64,000 nucleotides of DNA from Cardiocondyla obscurior (lineage: Eukaryota; Arthropoda; Insecta; Hymenoptera; Formicidae). This document shows, piece after piece, positions 61,789 to 64,000 of the stretch. A model generated the notes under the pieces. It was given only the letters and a program-made list of their open reading frames with translations, searched no databases and was not told where the DNA came from. Position numbers and translations under genes: made by a program. Each line of letters begins with the position of its first letter. Within the stretch, counting starts at the first letter, position 1. The stretch is taken from the NCBI RefSeq assembly GCF_019399895.1, contig NC_091867.1, positions 6,895,501 to 6,959,500 of the forward strand, written 5' to 3'.

Positions 61789-63367
61789 ATGAGGGCTGCC
61801 AGTTTTGTGGGATTCTCATTCCTCTTTGAAGTTTGCTTGCTGATTAATGCAGCTGACAAACAGAATCCTGGCAGTTCTAGTAACTTTCCTGTGATAGTAA
61901 TTACCTGGAATTATAAAGATGCAACTGAAAAAGGTATATTGTAAGATATTTAAAAATTAGAAATGTATAGAGAACATCAGAGGTTCTCACCAACTTTTAA
62001 TAACACTGTTAATTATTATTTAAGCATGGGATGTGATTTATAATCAGAACAGAAGTGCTTTGGATGCAATAGAGGAAGGTTGTTCCCTCTGTGAGGAACA
62101 GCAATGCAGAAAGACTGTGGGATTTGGTGGCAGTCCAGATGAATCTGGAGAAACTACACTGGATGCTCTTATTATGGACGGGTAATAAAAATAATTAAAG
62201 CAAATAAACGCGGTACTTTTTAATTTTGTGAATACAAAGTGTTTGAAATAAAATAACAAATCATAAAATTGTAGGTAGGGAATTAGAATAACTATAATTA
62301 TACTGTGATAATATTAATAATTCAAAGAATATATTATTTTCTATAGATCGACAATGGATGTAGGTGGAGTAGGAGGACTCCGAAATGTAAAAAAAGCGAT
62401 TTCTGTTGCTCGCAAGGTGCTAGAGCACACAAAGCATTCGCTGCTGGGTGGGAGTTTAGCAACTAATTTCGCTGTGAATATGGGATTTAAAAAGGAGTCT
62501 CTGCAGACGGAGGAATCTAAAGAAATGTGGTCACAATGGAAAGCAAATAAATGCCAGCCCAACTTTTGGAAGGTATTTAAAAAAATACCATACATCTTTG
62601 TATTTTGTTTTAAGATTATTTTACTGACAATCGTGCTGTTTCTCGTAGAACGTTGCACCGGATCCAACAACTACCTGTGGACCGTATAGCGTAACGAATG
62701 TCGTAGAAGACTACGAAAATACATTCGTAGGAAGCGAGGATAATCATGATACGATCGGTGTACTCGCAATAGATTTGCAAGGACGTATAGCAGCTGGGAC
62801 ATCCACAAATGGCGCCAAGCATAAAATACCCGGACGCATCGGGGATTCTCCTATTGCAGGAGCTGGCGCGTACGCCGATCAGGATGTCGGTGCAGCGGCC
62901 GGCACCGGTGACGGGGATATCATGATGCGATTTTTGCCGAGGTATTCATTACATCGATACAAACGCATGTTTTTCAAATATATTTTAATGCGAATTATAA
63001 ATATATTTATTATTTTAATTTGTTTTAAAATTCTCCACTATTATTTTAATCATGTTTAGCGAAATCAAGTTGATATGTAACAAATAATATTTTTTACAGA
63101 CAAAAAAAAATATATATATATTTTTGTAGCTTTTTAGCTGTAGAAGAAATGCGACGTGGAGCAACGCCGACTGCAGCTGCTAAAACAGCAATCGGCAGAA
63201 TTGCTCAGCATTATCCAAGTTTCTTCGGCGGGGTGATCGCGTTGAACAGAAAGGGAGAATACGGAGCGGCATGTAATGGAATGTCCGAATTTCCTTATTA
63301 TATTGCAAATTCTGCTTTGGGTTCTAAGCAGCTTGCCGTTCAATGCAGTAATTATAGTTCACAATAG
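61789..63367 (+). CDS. AGA: N(4)-(beta-N-acetylglucosaminyl)-L-asparaginase (aspartylglucosaminidase)
   Basis: Five exons: 61789-61933, 62025-62181, 62347-62572, 62649-62941, 63130-63367. Phases close to 352 residues, the family's length. A signal peptide (about residues 1-21, FSFLFEVCLLINA) sends it to the lysosome. The alpha part includes the conserved GGVGGLRNVKKAI block. Auto-cleavage should occur before Thr211 in NHDTIGVLAID, the N-terminal nucleophile of the beta chain; GTSTNGAKHKIPGRIGDSPI and GAGAYADQDVGAAAGTGDGD then form the substrate pocket. The enzyme cuts the GlcNAc-Asn bond of N-glycopeptides in lysosomes; loss causes aspartylglucosaminuria in humans. The first in-frame ATG supplies the signal peptide. 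A poly(A) signal AATAAA is at 63,498-63,503. Confidence 0.98.
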
Positions 63368-64000
63368 CTGTAAAAGCGATAAAACTCGTTGATTTGCGCG
63401 TGTTTTAACTTTTAGTAATACAAAGCATAGTATAATACTCTTTCCTAATAGATATAAGTGTAAATGTTTTATTAAAAAATTCTATTAAATATAAAGAAAT
63501 AAAACTATTTTAAAAGTTAATATAAACGCAGTATAAATTTGAAGTCAAGAATTACATTCGTTAATTTATCGTCGATTAATTCGCCACTGTTTCAATTTAC
63601 CGCTAGTGGCTACTGTCGCTTCGAGTTTAGTCAGAAAAATTCTTGGTAGTTCCATCAGAATCCACTACGAGTACCACTGACTTTATCGAAGAATTGATCA
63701 AAAATAGTTCGAGTCAACAATAAGCCGACGAGGAATAATTTTTTAGGTTCGAAATTGAATTGCAAAAACTGAATCGACAGACGTTATCCCTTCGCAATCG
63801 TTCGTGAGATGTAAATTTCACGCGCAGCTTAGTCCTCAGCACGCAAACCGCGCGCGAAAGTAAAGCAGCTAAGTGACCGAAATACCGAATTCGTAGTTTG
63901 TGACGTTTCGAGGCTCAGTTTTAGCTGGGTCGAATCAGAGATTAGGTTAACTTATGTGTGTCCATACAGATGGGAAGTACTCGCGCCTGATCGAATCCTC
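63368..64000. other. AGA 3' UTR and start of the next intergenic region
   Basis: About 140 bases of AGA 3' UTR (AATAAA at 63,498-63,503) are followed by moderately GC DNA. The last ~30 bases after an acceptor-like catacag at 63,969 stay open in one frame to the window edge and could begin an exon, but too little is present to judge. Confidence 0.5.

Overview
The window is animal nuclear DNA, almost certainly from an insect and most likely a hymenopteran such as an ant. The genes are intron-rich with short GT-AG introns, CpG-rich blocks alternate with very AT-rich intergenic DNA, and every recognised protein is an insect-type single-copy housekeeping gene. The hymenopteran call is inference from composition and protein character; no search could be run. 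Nothing bacterial, viral or CRISPR-like was seen.

Layout, left to right. 1-6,099 lies upstream of, or inside a 5' intron of, a Phactr gene; its visible coding exons (+) run from 6,100 to 16,372 and its N-terminal exons lie to the left. 16,373-23,086 is Phactr 3' UTR plus intergenic DNA. Rae1 (-, 24,603-23,087) and a UDP-galactose transporter (+, 25,889-27,263) are divergent. Transaldolase (+, 28,355-30,653) follows. A roughly 10 kb stretch with a CpG-rich probable promoter leads to a TNFAIP8-like gene (+, 41,101-42,730). DCAF12 (-, 49,316-47,261) is followed by a CpG-rich block and the ribosome-assembly gene TSR1 (+, 51,589-55,101). TSR1 and AAMP (-, 58,499-56,475) converge on a strikingly long inverted repeat. 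TMX2 (-, 60,786-59,464) and aspartylglucosaminidase AGA (+, 61,789-63,367) form a second divergent pair.

The genes do not form one pathway. They are unlinked functions: actin/PP1 regulation, mRNA export and spindle, Golgi nucleotide-sugar transport, pentose phosphate pathway, TIPE-family signalling, CRL4 ubiquitin ligase, 40S biogenesis, AAMP, an ER thioredoxin-like protein and lysosomal glycoprotein degradation. Three of the ten (Rae1, DCAF12, AAMP) are WD40 propellers. Nine genes could be assembled from ATG to stop with every exon phase closing; Phactr is open at the 5' side.

The most unusual structure is the 910 bp inverted repeat at 55,353-56,262. Two 400 bp arms, about 96% identical by eye and gap-free, flank a 110 bp loop that carries a third, diverged copy of part of the arm. 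The arms contain splice-like boundaries and a 44 nt exon-like segment. A diverged relative of the arm, with a 24 bp unit repeated three times, occurs near 1,598-1,720. It is a good candidate for a hairpin-RNA (endo-siRNA) locus built by inverted duplication of a gene or repeat fragment.
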